A stretch of DNA of 64,000 bases from Francisella sp. LA112445 (GTDB taxonomy: Bacteria > Pseudomonadota > Gammaproteobacteria > Francisellales > Francisellaceae). The translations under genes and the position numbers were made by a program. Below, in pieces: positions 51,005 through 60,600 of this stretch. Below the pieces are notes generated by a model. That model worked only from the letters and a program-made list of their open reading frames with translations. It was not told the origin of the DNA and ran no database searches. The stretch spans positions 1,178,001 to 1,242,000 of the forward strand of contig NZ_CP041030.1 of NCBI RefSeq assembly GCF_012224145.1, in the 5' to 3' direction. The first letter of the stretch is position 1. Every line of letters starts with the position of its first letter.

Positions 51005-51027
51005 ATTCTAGAACTTGATACTAGAAT
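51005..51027. repeat. REP-like palindrome, single copy in the window
   Basis: ATTCTAG (51005-51011) and CTAGAAT (51021-51027) form a perfect 7-base dyad with a 9-base loop, preceded by TGTC. The pattern resembles the GTCATTC...GAATC interspersed palindromes of many proteobacteria. It lies in the 263-base gap between the DUF3568 gene and the TSUP permease, which holds nothing else I recognise. Confidence 0.4.
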
Positions 51028-51159
51028 CTAATTTTAGAGCCCACAATTAGCAAATCATATAATCAGACGAAAATGTTTTCAAAGAATAATCAGTTTAACT
51101 ATATATATAGCAAAGCTCTTTATATAATTAATTTTAAATAAATAATATGTTAATAAACA

Positions 51160-51945
51160 ATGATTCTACTAATATATTTAATATGTGGCACGATTGTTGG
51201 TATACTTTCTTCTTGGGTAGGTGCAGGTGGCGGAGCTGTTATTATTCCAGTTATGCTATTTGTCTGTAAATACCAAGGTATGTCAACTGAAATCTCTATT
51301 CATCTAGCAGTATCTACTTCGCTAGCATTTATTATGGTTAACTCACTCTATGGGTCATATAAACATTTTAAACATGGTAACTTAATCACAAGCATTTTAA
51401 AAGATTCATTACCTTCAATTATAATAGGGGCAATACTTGGTACAATAATAAGCCAACTTATGCCAGCAAAAGCTATTGAGATTCTATTTGCAACAGTATT
51501 ATTAACAAGCCTAGTAAAAACTTTTCACTTCAAAAACTCCAACATAAATAAAGATACTATAACTCCTTCTAAAAAATCATGCCTTACTTTTGGAGCAACT
51601 ACAGGACTTCTTTCAAGTACTATTGGAATTGGCGGTTCATGCATCGTTAATCCCTACATGAAACATTATAACTATCCTATGAAAAACTGTGCAGCAATGG
51701 CTGTATCTACATCTTTTCCTACAGCATTAATAGCTACTATTACAATGCTTATATCAAGCTATAATACTCTAGGAATCCCTCAGTATAGTTTTGGATATTT
51801 ATATTTACCAGCATTTTTAGGTTTATTGGTGGGCTCATTCTTTGGTATACCTATAGGTATTAGAATAGTTAAAAAGTGTCCTGAGAAGATATCTCTATGG
51901 TTATTCAGGCTTATTTTAATATATGTAGTTATTGATATGTTATAA
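51160..51945 (+). CDS. TauE/SafE (TSUP) family sulfite/anion permease
   Basis: A 261-residue membrane protein with seven to eight helices in two repeats: G-I-L-S-S-W-V-G-A-G-G-G near residue 14 and G-L-L-S-S-T-I-G-I-G-G-S near 148 are the paired family motifs. TSUP members export or import sulfite, sulfonates or other organic anions; the substrate is not known. No linked sulfur genes. Confidence 0.88.
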   Translation: MILLIYLICGTIVGILSSWVGAGGGAVIIPVMLFVCKYQGMSTEISIHLAVSTSLAFIMVNSLYGSYKHFKHGNLITSILKDSLPSIIIGAILGTIISQLMPAKAIEILFATVLLTSLVKTFHFKNSNINKDTITPSKKSCLTFGATTGLLSSTIGIGGSCIVNPYMKHYNYPMKNCAAMAVSTSFPTALIATITMLISSYNTLGIPQYSFGYLYLPAFLGLLVGSFFGIPIGIRIVKKCPEKISLWLFRLILIYVVIDML

Positions 51946-52020
51946 GAATTATACAATAAGATCTTAAAATAACTTTGATAAGTAAAATTAAATATATATC
52001 AAATTAATTTTTTAGATAGA

Positions 52021-53754
52021 TTATAAGAAAGTTTTTAAGAAAGCTGATCTAGATGGATGCTTAAGCTTTCTAAGAGCTTTTGCCTCAATCTGTCTGATAC
52101 GCTCTCTTGTTACATTAAATTGCTTACCTACCTCTTCTAATGTATGGTCAGTGTTCATACCGATACCAAAACGCATCATTAGAACCTTAGCTTCTCTTTC
52201 TGTTAAGCCAGTTTCTATAAGCTCTTTAATAGCTTCTCTTAAATTTTCTAAGTTAGCAGCTTCTATCGGAGAATAGTTATTCTTATCTTCGATAAAGTCA
52301 CCTACAGTAGAATCTTCATCATCACCAATTGGACTTTCCATAGAAATAGGTGTATGTGAAATATTCAGAATCTTTTTAAGCTTATCTTTAGTCATGTTTG
52401 GAGTATATTCGATAATCTCTTCTTCTGTTGCTTCACGGCCTTTTTCTTGCAAAATTTGGCGCTTAATTCTATTAACCTTATTGATTGTTTCAATCATATG
52501 AACAGGTACACGAATAGTTCTAGCCTGATCCGCAATCGAACGCGTAATAGCTTGACGAATCCACCAAGTTGCATAAGTAGAAAATTTAAATCCTTTACGA
52601 TAATCAAACTTATCTACTGCTTTCATTAGACCTATATTACCTTCTTGAATAATATCTAAGAAATGTAAGCCTCTATTTGTATATTTCTTCGCTTCAGAAA
52701 CAACTAGTCTTAAGTTTGCTTCAATCATCTCTTTTTTAGCCTGAGTAATCTTAGCTTCACTCTTTGAGATCTCTACGTTAACATTCTTAAGTTCTTCAAT
52801 ATCCATCATCATTAGACTTTGGAATTGGTTGATTTGCTTAGTAAGGTTTTGAACTTCACGAACAATATTATCAGTAAACCTATATTTCTTTGTTAAAGCT
52901 TCAAGCCAGTCAGTAGAGCCAATCTTATATACTTTCAAGAATTCTGCTCTAGGAGTTTTTGCTCTATCAACACATAATCTTAGAATCTTTCTTTCAAAAT
53001 CTTTGACACGTGCATAAGGAAGTCTAATATAATCAACTAATTTTTGTAAATGCGAAGTTGAAAGCCTTAAACACTCAAATTCTTTAACAATTTTATTGTA
53101 AAGTTTTTTCGAAGGCTTCTCTTGATATTCTTCAAACATTTTCTCAAGATTAGTAAAGAACTCATAAGCTCTCTGAGTATCAATCTTCTCATCATGATCA
53201 TCTTCAGCAACCTTCTCTTCAGCTGCCTGCTCATCACTGAATCCTGCCATAATTTCATTAAAACGAATATATTTAGCAACAGGCTCTTCTTCTATATCTT
53301 GAGAAGACATATAATCTACTGCTTTTTCTTCTAATTCACGAAATCTTTCAATATAAGTTTTTATAACTATAGGATAGCTCAAGATTGTACTAAATACTTC
53401 TGTAGTTCCTTCTTCTATCCTAATAGCAATATCAGTCTCACCTCTTTTATCTAAAAGATCAACTATCCCCATTTCACGCATATACATACGGATAGGGTCT
53501 GATGTTTTACCTCTTAAATCATCAAGGTTAGCTTCACTAACCTTTCTCTCATCTTCTTCTTCTATTTCAGGAGTTCTATCATAGACATCAATACCTGCAT
53601 CAACAAGTATCGCTTCTATCTCTTCATATTTTTTCGGATCTTCAGAAACATCCCCAGGCAAAGCATCTAATATATCAGCTCTGGTTAAATAACCTCTTTC
53701 TTTACCATCAATTATTAAATCTTTCAGATCTGAGAGTAAATCTTCTTTTGTCAT
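52021..53754 (-). CDS. rpoD: RNA polymerase primary sigma factor (sigma70)
   Basis: A 577-residue primary sigma factor. Region 1.1 lies at the N-terminus, [11 protein letters not shown] (region 1.2) near 86, region 2 [11 protein letters not shown] (about 393-403), and region 4 [16 protein letters not shown] near the end. It is slightly shorter than E. coli (613), with a smaller non-conserved region. It follows dnaG by 28 bases in the macromolecular synthesis order. Confidence 0.98.
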   Translation of the reverse strand: MTKEDLLSDLKDLIIDGKERGYLTRADILDALPGDVSEDPKKYEEIEAILVDAGIDVYDRTPEIEEEDERKVSEANLDDLRGKTSDPIRMYMREMGIVDLLDKRGETDIAIRIEEGTTEVFSTILSYPIVIKTYIERFRELEEKAVDYMSSQDIEEEPVAKYIRFNEIMAGFSDEQAAEEKVAEDDHDEKIDTQRAYEFFTNLEKMFEEYQEKPSKKLYNKIVKEFECLRLSTSHLQKLVDYIRLPYARVKDFERKILRLCVDRAKTPRAEFLKVYKIGSTDWLEALTKKYRFTDNIVREVQNLTKQINQFQSLMMMDIEELKNVNVEISKSEAKITQAKKEMIEANLRLVVSEAKKYTNRGLHFLDIIQEGNIGLMKAVDKFDYRKGFKFSTYATWWIRQAITRSIADQARTIRVPVHMIETINKVNRIKRQILQEKGREATEEEIIEYTPNMTKDKLKKILNISHTPISMESPIGDDEDSTVGDFIEDKNNYSPIEAANLENLREAIKELIETGLTEREAKVLMMRFGIGMNTDHTLEEVGKQFNVTRERIRQIEAKALRKLKHPSRSAFLKTFL

Positions 53755-53782
53755 CTAATACTCCAATAGATTATTATTTATT

Positions 53783-55597
53783 TTAATTATTTAATTTAGA
53801 AAGTAGATATTTGATTTCCATTTGCTGAAGCTCCGTCCTAAATGGTAAATCTTTCAAATAATTAATTCTTAACTTTCTACTTTCTTTTTCAATCCTTTTT
53901 AAATCATTTAGCATCTGATCACAATAATCTTCGCCATCAGATTTTTTGCTAGTATTATTAATTCCATAACTTAATAATTCAAAGAAGTACTCTCTGTAGT
54001 CAGGATAATCCTCTGCCAATAGCTGTATAAGTATAACAGCCTCTATTTCATTAGATGAGTCTTCTTTTAAAATTTTCAAGCTTTTTATTAAAAAATCAAG
54101 ATTTTTCGTTACAGGAAAAATCTCAAAATCGTTATTTTGATATAAAATGCGAAAATCTGCAATATTTACGAATAATTCCGCAAGTAACTTTTCTTCAAGT
54201 CGCAAATTTCTTGAAAGTCTTTTTTGCTTTAAAGTATGATCACTTGTACTCCGTAAACCTTCATAGACATTATGCTTACGTATTTTTAATAGTTTTTTAA
54301 TTTGCTCTATTTTTATTCCTATCTTTTCAGCAATTGTTGCTATGATACTTTCTGAATAAATATTATCTTCAACATCAGATAAAAAGTTTTTTAAGTTCTC
54401 TATTACTTCTGCCTTAGATTCTGCTCTACTAAGATCCTTACCATCAATAAAGTTTTTTATTAAAAATTCTGCAACAGGTAAAGCGTTATCTAAAGTATTA
54501 GTAAACTCTTCTAAACCATAAGCTTTAATAAAATCATCAGGATCTTTCCCATCAAGTAAAGTCAAAATTTTTAACTTTTTATTACCGTCCAGTATAGGTA
54601 AAACTATTTTGATAGTTCTAAGTGCTGCTTTTTGTCCAGCTGAATCGCCATCAAAGCACAATACAACAGAGTTTGTTTCTCGGAAAAGGATCTTAGCATG
54701 GTTCTGTGAAAAAGCAGTTCCTAATGTAGCAACTGCATTATAAAAACCATGTTGCGCTAAACCAACAACATCCATGTAGCCTTCAACAACAACTAGACTC
54801 TGAGTTAAGTTTTGTGGATTTTTCTTTTTATATTCTCGATATTCATATAGACCATATAAAACATTATTCTTCTGGAAAACTATTGTTTCTGGTGAGTTTA
54901 TATATTTAACACCATCATTATCATCGATAACCCTTCCACCATAAGCAATTACACTTCCTTGAATATTGCGAATAGGAAACATAATTCTCCCTCTAAAGCG
55001 GTCATAAATATTTCCCTTTTCATTCTTTATTGCCAAACCTGTATCAATTAGAACTTCTTCGCCAGCTTTGGCTGATTTAGCAAGCTGTGTAATATTATTC
55101 CAACCTTCAGGGGAATACCCTATACCAAAACTTTTCGCTAAATTGGAATCAATCCCTCTTTTTTTAAGATAATTTATGGCTTTATCTTTGGTTGCTGAAT
55201 TGCCCAAACTCCAGCGATAATATTTTTGGGCAACCTCTAAAAAACTAATACATTTATTATATAACTGTTCTTTTTGTAAATCTTCTTGGGAATAGTTTTC
55301 GTACTCAATAGGTTTACCAACTATCTCAGCTAAACTTTTTACAGCATCTATGAATTCTAAATTATTAATTTTCTTAACAAAAGTAAGAGCATCACCAGAC
55401 TCTTGACAGCCAAAACAATGAAAGAAGCTTTTACTTGGTGTTACAAAAAATGAAGGTGTTTTTTCATTATGAAAAGGACAACACCCTTTATAGTTTTTAC
55501 CAGATTTTTTTAAATTAACATATCTTGAGACAACATCAACTATGTCGGCACTAGCCACTAGCTCTTTTATAAAACTATTTGAAACTCTTTTTGCCAT
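53783..55597 (-). CDS. dnaG: DNA primase
   Basis: A 604-residue DnaG. The zinc finger C-P-F-H ... C-F-G-C (about 41-65), the TOPRIM core V-V-E-G-Y-M-D-V (about 271) with F-D-G-D-S-A-G, and a C-terminal helicase-binding domain are present. It makes RNA primers at the replication fork with DnaB. It lies between yqeY and rpoD. Confidence 0.97.
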   Translation of the reverse strand: MAKRVSNSFIKELVASADIVDVVSRYVNLKKSGKNYKGCCPFHNEKTPSFFVTPSKSFFHCFGCQESGDALTFVKKINNLEFIDAVKSLAEIVGKPIEYENYSQEDLQKEQLYNKCISFLEVAQKYYRWSLGNSATKDKAINYLKKRGIDSNLAKSFGIGYSPEGWNNITQLAKSAKAGEEVLIDTGLAIKNEKGNIYDRFRGRIMFPIRNIQGSVIAYGGRVIDDNDGVKYINSPETIVFQKNNVLYGLYEYREYKKKNPQNLTQSLVVVEGYMDVVGLAQHGFYNAVATLGTAFSQNHAKILFRETNSVVLCFDGDSAGQKAALRTIKIVLPILDGNKKLKILTLLDGKDPDDFIKAYGLEEFTNTLDNALPVAEFLIKNFIDGKDLSRAESKAEVIENLKNFLSDVEDNIYSESIIATIAEKIGIKIEQIKKLLKIRKHNVYEGLRSTSDHTLKQKRLSRNLRLEEKLLAELFVNIADFRILYQNNDFEIFPVTKNLDFLIKSLKILKEDSSNEIEAVILIQLLAEDYPDYREYFFELLSYGINNTSKKSDGEDYCDQMLNDLKRIEKESRKLRINYLKDLPFRTELQQMEIKYLLSKLNN

Positions 55598-55620
55598 AGT
55601 GATATCAAGGATAAAGTTTA

Positions 55621-56067
55621 TTAGACTAAATTAGATTTTACTATATCACTAACTTTACTCATATCTGTTCTACCTGCTAATTCTTTTTTTACATTTGCCA
55701 TAATCTTGCCCATCTCTTTCATAGATGTTGCCCCTACATCTTCGATAGCTTTCTGAACTATTGCTACAACTTCTTCATCACTAAGTTGTTTAGGCATATA
55801 TTTAGTCAAAACCTCAATCTCTCTTTTTTCGCCATCAGCAAGCTCAGCTCTATCTGCTTGCATATACTGATTATAAGAGTCTTGTCTTTGCTTAATCATT
55901 TTTGTAATAACAGCTATTACAATCTCATCTGTAATGTCTATTTTTTCATCAATCTGCTTTTGCTTGATAGCAGACATAGCCATACGAATAGTCGTTAATC
56001 TATTTTTATCTTTATTTTTCATAGACTCTTTCATATCAAGAGTCAATTGATCAAAAATTTGTGACAT
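55621..56067 (-). CDS. yqeY: GatB/YqeY domain protein
   Basis: A 148-residue YqeY: helical N-terminal part with I-R-M-A-M-S-A-I-K-Q-K-Q-I-D (about 27-40) and the C-terminal K-Y-M-P-K-Q-L segment and M-G-K-I-M motif. The C-terminal domain resembles the tRNA-binding tail of GatB; the standalone protein has no settled role. It lies between rpsU and dnaG, a common placement. Confidence 0.93.
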   Translation of the reverse strand: MSQIFDQLTLDMKESMKNKDKNRLTTIRMAMSAIKQKQIDEKIDITDEIVIAVITKMIKQRQDSYNQYMQADRAELADGEKREIEVLTKYMPKQLSDEEVVAIVQKAIEDVGATSMKEMGKIMANVKKELAGRTDMSKVSDIVKSNLV

Positions 56068-56131
56068 TTTAAAAAAGAATTCCTAGTGAAGATGAGAGCA
56101 TTACGCTCTCGAGGTGGTTTAAATAAAAAAA

Positions 56132-56329
56132 CTATCTTCTAGCCATTATATTGCTTTTGTAAGCTCTTTTAACAGCTGCAGCTTTTTTTCTTTTGCGTGC
56201 CCAAGTTGGCTTTTCGAAGTACTCTCTACGACGTAGTTCAGATACTATTCCAGCTTTCTCACAAGATCTTTTAAATCTTCTAAGAGCAACATCAAAAGGT
56301 TCTCTTTCTTTAACTCTAACGCTTGGCAT
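56132..56329 (-). CDS. rpsU: 30S ribosomal protein bS21
   Basis: A 65-residue basic bS21. [11 protein letters not shown] and the arginine/lysine-rich C-terminus are standard. An AGGTGAG site precedes the ATG. Francisella genomes are known to carry several bS21 paralogues with different roles; this copy is the one linked to dnaG-rpoD, presumably the ancestral locus. Confidence 0.97.
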   Translation of the reverse strand: MPSVRVKEREPFDVALRRFKRSCEKAGIVSELRRREYFEKPTWARKRKKAAAVKRAYKSNIMARR

Positions 56330-56415
56330 ACTCTCTCACCTCACTTAAAATGCCAGTTTATCAGTTATTAAAAAACTAAGGACTTAATTGCCCACGATAA
56401 TTTTTACAGGTAGCG

Positions 56416-56443
56416 ATTATATCATATGACCATATAAATACAA
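56416..56443 (-). promoter_or_regulatory. Predicted promoter of the rpsU-yqeY-dnaG-rpoD unit
   Basis: Read on the minus strand: -35 TTGTAT (56443-56438), 16-base spacer, perfect -10 TATAAT (56421-56416), about 86 bases before the rpsU start codon. It is the best sigma70 match in the 258-base rpsU-dacB gap. Confidence 0.6.
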
Positions 56444-56587
56444 GTCTTGGTTTTATAGCACTATATAGCAACTTAAACACTCAGTAAAAGTAGTATAAAA
56501 CTTACGATGATCAGCTGTATTTATATCGTATAAAATGCTATTATCTGAAGTTAATATTGTTTTGAAAAACTATACGGATCAAAAGTT

Positions 56588-57994
56588 TTGTATAAAAGAA
56601 CCAAGTTATTAATATTACTATCTATATTTACTATATCTATCAGTAGTACTTTCGCTGCTAACACACGTAGTGAAATTCAATATCTAGTAAAAAAATACGG
56701 CTTAACAGATGCCAAAATAGCCATTGCAGCTCAAAGAACAAACTCAGGTAAAGAGCTGTACTCTTATGCAAAAAATAGAGCTATGAAACCAGCTAGTAAC
56801 AATAAGGTTTTTACAATGGTTGCAGCGCTTTTCACTCTTCCTAGTGACTTTAGATTTGTCACGTCTGTAAACTATCCTGCAGATAGAGTAAAAAATCATA
56901 CTCTATATAGTGATATGTATATCCAATTCTCTGGAGATCCTTCTTTAACAGGAACACAGCTTGCAAAGCTTATAAAAAGAATAAAAACAGAAAAAGGTAT
57001 TGACCGAATAACTGGAGATATATACTTAGTAGGTGTATTCTCTGGACCTTACATCCCACAAGGTTGGTCAAAAGAAGATAGTTCTTTTTGCTATGGCGCT
57101 CCAGCATCTAGCTTTACAATGAATAGAAACTGTACTGTTATAAAATTAGCAAAAAACCCAAATAGTTTATCAACTAGAGTAATAAAACTGAGTAACGCTA
57201 GTAACATTACTGTTGAAAATACTACAAAATACACAAGTGCCTCTGAAGCGACCGTGATCTATATGGATGATAATAATGTTGTACATATTAGTGGATACCT
57301 ATCTAGAGCAGCTGAAAGAATGTTTGAACTAGCGATAAAGAACCCTGCCCTAAAAACTCTAGATACTATAAAGGACTTCTTAGATACTGATGGAATCAAA
57401 CATGGTAGTGTCTCAATAGCAAGTAGTGTACCTAAAGGCTACCCTGTCCAATTAGCAACATATTCAGCTACAATTGGATATATAATTGATGAAACACTTA
57501 AGCGTTCAGATAATCTATATGCCGAAACAATTTTAAACACTGTAGCTCTTAAAAAAACAGGTGTAGGATCAACTAAAGCAGGAACTGAAGCTGTACAAAA
57601 CATTATATATAATAAACTGGGTTTAGATACATCTGCATTAACAATGTATGATGGCTCAGGGCTTTCACAACTTGACCGAGTATCACCAGATTTCATGGTT
57701 AACTTTCTGACTAAAACATTTAATAGTCCTGTTGGTAAAAAGTTATATCATTATTTACCAGCCTCAGGAATGAATGGTACTATTGCATACAGAATGGGAG
57801 GAAAGCTTTTAGGTAAGGTACATGCTAAAACAGGTACTCTTTCTGGAGTATCGACTCTTTCTGGATATGTATTAACTGCAAAGAATCATCGTATAACATT
57901 CTCAATAATGTTAAATGATTTAAAACGCTCAGATCGTTATAACGCTCGTAGATTTCAAGATAAAGTAGTAGGTGTTTTTTATAGGTATTTATAA
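56588..57994 (+). CDS. dacB: D-Ala-D-Ala carboxypeptidase/endopeptidase (PBP4 type)
   Basis: A 468-residue class C penicillin-binding protein. The TTG start at 56588 is required to include the signal peptide (about 1-24, ending T-F-A-A); GGA lies about 10 bases upstream. Motifs: S-N-N-K serine site (about 70-73), S-D-N near 310 and K-T-G-T (in H-A-K-T-G-T-L). It cleaves terminal D-Ala and cross-links in the periplasm. Its TAA overlaps the next ATG by one base. Confidence 0.93.
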   Translation: MYKRTKLLILLSIFTISISSTFAANTRSEIQYLVKKYGLTDAKIAIAAQRTNSGKELYSYAKNRAMKPASNNKVFTMVAALFTLPSDFRFVTSVNYPADRVKNHTLYSDMYIQFSGDPSLTGTQLAKLIKRIKTEKGIDRITGDIYLVGVFSGPYIPQGWSKEDSSFCYGAPASSFTMNRNCTVIKLAKNPNSLSTRVIKLSNASNITVENTTKYTSASEATVIYMDDNNVVHISGYLSRAAERMFELAIKNPALKTLDTIKDFLDTDGIKHGSVSIASSVPKGYPVQLATYSATIGYIIDETLKRSDNLYAETILNTVALKKTGVGSTKAGTEAVQNIIYNKLGLDTSALTMYDGSGLSQLDRVSPDFMVNFLTKTFNSPVGKKLYHYLPASGMNGTIAYRMGGKLLGKVHAKTGTLSGVSTLSGYVLTAKNHRITFSIMLNDLKRSDRYNARRFQDKVVGVFYRYL

Positions 57995-58605
57995 TGAAAA
58001 AAATAATCAAACTAACAGGTGTAATTTCAATTATAGCAATCTTAGGATCTTGTACAACAGCCCAACCAAGAAACATAAATAATGCTTGTAGTATTATTCA
58101 TCAGTACCCAGATTGGTATTATGATATGGTTGACTCTTATGACCGCTGGGGCGTTCCTATGAATGTACAAATGGCTTTCGTTAGACAAGAGTCTTCTTTT
58201 AGAGCAGATGCTAAACCTTCTATGCAATATTACTTTGGCTTTATCCCTAAAGGGCGAGCTTCTAGTGCTTATGGTTATGCTCAGGCATTAGATGGTACTT
58301 GGGAACATTATAAGAAACAAACGAAACAATCTTTTGTTTCACGCTCAAACTACTCTGATGCAGTTGATTTTATTGGTTGGTACTTAAATAATGTTCACAA
58401 CAAAACAGGCATTAGTAAAACAAATACTTATGATTTATATCTTGCTTATCATGAAGGTATTGGCGGTTATATGCGTGGTAGCCATAGAAACAACTCTTTC
58501 TTAAAAAACTATGCTCGTAAAACTGCTAATGTAGCCAAAAAATACTCAGTGCAACTAGAGAACTGTGAAATCCCACGCAAACCATTACTATCTTATATTT
58601 TCTAA
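57994..58605 (+). CDS. SLT-domain lytic transglycosylase-like lipoprotein
   Basis: A 203-residue lipoprotein (lipobox L-G-S-C, Cys20). The lysozyme-like fold shows R-Q-E-S-S-F with the presumed catalytic E66, followed by S-S-A-Y-G-Y-A-Q (about 90-97) and the late Y-L-A-Y-H-E-G-I-G-G-Y. It should cleave peptidoglycan glycan strands from the membrane surface. Direct coupling to dacB (one-base overlap) supports a wall-remodelling role. Confidence 0.85.
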   Translation: MKKIIKLTGVISIIAILGSCTTAQPRNINNACSIIHQYPDWYYDMVDSYDRWGVPMNVQMAFVRQESSFRADAKPSMQYYFGFIPKGRASSAYGYAQALDGTWEHYKKQTKQSFVSRSNYSDAVDFIGWYLNNVHNKTGISKTNTYDLYLAYHEGIGGYMRGSHRNNSFLKNYARKTANVAKKYSVQLENCEIPRKPLLSYIF

Positions 58606-58619
58606 TCTAAGGCAATAAC

Positions 58620-59036
58620 ATGAATTCAAAACCATTTAAGATTATAACCAATATACGCTGGTCAGATACAGATAAAAATGACCATGTTAATAATGGTAAA
58701 TATTTTGATTATTTTGAAGAAGCTCGAACAACCTGGGCATATGAGAATACAGGACTAATGAATTGGGCTAAAGAAAACTCTATTCAACTAGTAATTACTG
58801 AACAAAGCTGTAAATATATATTAGCGCTTCAACATCCAAATAAAATAGAAGTTACACAATATATTTCTAAAATAGGCGCTGCAAGCATTGAGTTTGATTA
58901 TGAAATAAGAATTCTTGGCAGTGATAAGGTAGTTACTAAAGCAAAAGCTAAGCTAGCATGCTATAACGCAAAGACAGCTAGATTACAAAAGCTTCCAACA
59001 GATTTAAAACAAAAACTTCTAGAAAAAAATGACTGA
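58620..59036 (+). CDS. Acyl-CoA thioesterase, hotdog fold (YbgC/FadM-like)
   Basis: A 138-residue 4HBT-type thioesterase. [15 protein letters not shown] (about 14-28) is the active-site segment; D-x-N-D-H-V-N-N is typical of the YbgC/FadM group. The substrate acyl group is unknown. It overlaps ttcA by 8 bases. Confidence 0.85.
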   Translation: MNSKPFKIITNIRWSDTDKNDHVNNGKYFDYFEEARTTWAYENTGLMNWAKENSIQLVITEQSCKYILALQHPNKIEVTQYISKIGAASIEFDYEIRILGSDKVVTKAKAKLACYNAKTARLQKLPTDLKQKLLEKND

Positions 59037-59829
59037 TACTAATAAACAAAATCTAAAAAAACTTGAAAAACAAATTCTTAGAAAAACTGCTCAAGCGATT
59101 AACCAATATAATATGATTGAAGATGGTGATAAGATAATGGTCTGCTTATCAGGAGGCAAAGATTCATATTGCTTACTTGAAATGCTATTACTATTACAAC
59201 AAAAAGCGCCTATAAAATTTGACATAATTGCTGTGAATCTCGATCAAAAGCAACCTGGGTTTCCAGAAGATATATTGCCAAACTATCTAAAATCAAAAGA
59301 TGTCAACTTTCATATTATTGAAAGAGATACATACAGTGTTGTTAAAAAAGTGATTCCTGAAGGTAAAACAACATGTGGCTTATGTTCAAGAATGCGTCGA
59401 GGCATTTTATATGACTTCGCTGAAGAAAATGGTATAACGAAAATTGCACTTGGTCATCATAGAGATGATATTATTGAAACATTCTTTTTAAATATATTCT
59501 ATAACGGCACAATTAAAGCAATGCCTCCTAAACTTCTAAGTGATGATAAAAGAAACATAGTCATTCGTCCTCTTGCTTTTGTCAGTGAAAAAGAAACAGC
59601 TCAATATTCTGAGCTAAAGAGCTTCCCAATTATTCCATGCAACCTATGTGGGTCTCAAGATAATTTGCAAAGAGTATTCATAAAAGATATGCTAAACAGA
59701 TGGGAAGAGAAAAATCCTGATAGGAAGAATATAATATTTAAGGCTCTTTCAAATATATCTCCATCACAAATGTTGGATAAAGAGCTTTTTGATTTTTTTA
59801 ATATTTCAAAAAATGATATACAAAGATAG
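59029..59829 (+). CDS. ttcA: tRNA 2-thiocytidine(32) synthetase TtcA
   Basis: A 266-residue PP-loop ATPase. S-G-G-K-D-S (about 41-46) binds ATP, and the iron-sulfur cysteines appear as C-G-L-C-S-R and C-N-L-C-G-S. It thiolates C32 of certain tRNAs. Slightly short against E. coli (311), lacking part of the tail. It sits in a run dacB-SLT-thioesterase-ttcA-FKBP. Confidence 0.93.
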   Translation: MTDTNKQNLKKLEKQILRKTAQAINQYNMIEDGDKIMVCLSGGKDSYCLLEMLLLLQQKAPIKFDIIAVNLDQKQPGFPEDILPNYLKSKDVNFHIIERDTYSVVKKVIPEGKTTCGLCSRMRRGILYDFAEENGITKIALGHHRDDIIETFFLNIFYNGTIKAMPPKLLSDDKRNIVIRPLAFVSEKETAQYSELKSFPIIPCNLCGSQDNLQRVFIKDMLNRWEEKNPDRKNIIFKALSNISPSQMLDKELFDFFNISKNDIQR

Positions 59830-59842
59830 ACAAGGAGAAAAC

Positions 59843-60577
59843 ATGAATCTAAAGAAAATAATGGCTCTTACGTCATGCTCGTTAATAGGCTTAACTGCTA
59901 CTGCATATAGTGATACTAACACTCCAAGTGGGATAAAAGTTGGATCTCAAGCTAGCTACACTATAGGCTACCAAATTGGCTCTGGAATAGCTAATCAAAA
60001 TTTTGGCATAGATAACGCGAAGGCTGCAGAAGGATTTGAAGATGCAATAAAAGGTAACAAACCTAAGTTATCAGAAGATCAAATTCAAAAAAACATGCAA
60101 GAGCTAAAAAATACACTAATCAAAAAACAAGTTGATATAGCTAAGCAAAATAAATCCAACTCAGAAAAACTAATTAGTGAAATCTCAAAAATTGATGGAA
60201 TCACTAAAGTAGATGATGGTGTTTATTATCAAATGATAAAAAAAGGTAATGGTAAAAAGCCTAATGCCGATAGTAAAGTGACAATTGCATATGATGGAAC
60301 TACTCCTGCTGTTGTTTATGCAAAAGACAGTCAAAAAGCTATCAAAGCTATCAAAGATGGTAAACTTATAGGCTCAAGCTTTGACTCAAGTGAAGGTGTT
60401 TCATTCCCTCTTACAAATCTAATCCAATGTTGGAAAGATGCTATACCACAAATCCCTACTGGCTCTACAGTTATTCTATACTGTGCTCCAGATACAGCTT
60501 ATGGAACAAGAGCTCCAGCAGCTATAGGACCAAACCAAGCACTTTCTTTCAAAATTACACTTAAGAGCTTCTCATAA
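59843..60577 (+). CDS. FKBP-type peptidyl-prolyl isomerase, periplasmic, with an insert
   Basis: A 244-residue protein from ATG 59843, chosen for AAGGAG at good spacing and the signal peptide (about 1-22); an upstream extension overlaps ttcA. Residues about 35-105 are the FKBP_N dimerisation domain (Y-T-I-G-Y-Q-I-G-S). The isomerase domain (about 125-244) keeps F180-D-S-S and A-Y-G but has about 25 extra residues between D-G (151-152) and F180, and Q-C-W in place of the usual G-W. Likely a periplasmic folding factor of the FkpA/Mip type; activity is uncertain because of the insert. Confidence 0.85.
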   Translation: MNLKKIMALTSCSLIGLTATAYSDTNTPSGIKVGSQASYTIGYQIGSGIANQNFGIDNAKAAEGFEDAIKGNKPKLSEDQIQKNMQELKNTLIKKQVDIAKQNKSNSEKLISEISKIDGITKVDDGVYYQMIKKGNGKKPNADSKVTIAYDGTTPAVVYAKDSQKAIKAIKDGKLIGSSFDSSEGVSFPLTNLIQCWKDAIPQIPTGSTVILYCAPDTAYGTRAPAAIGPNQALSFKITLKSFS

Positions 60578-60600
60578 TAGCTCATCAATAGACAAATAAT

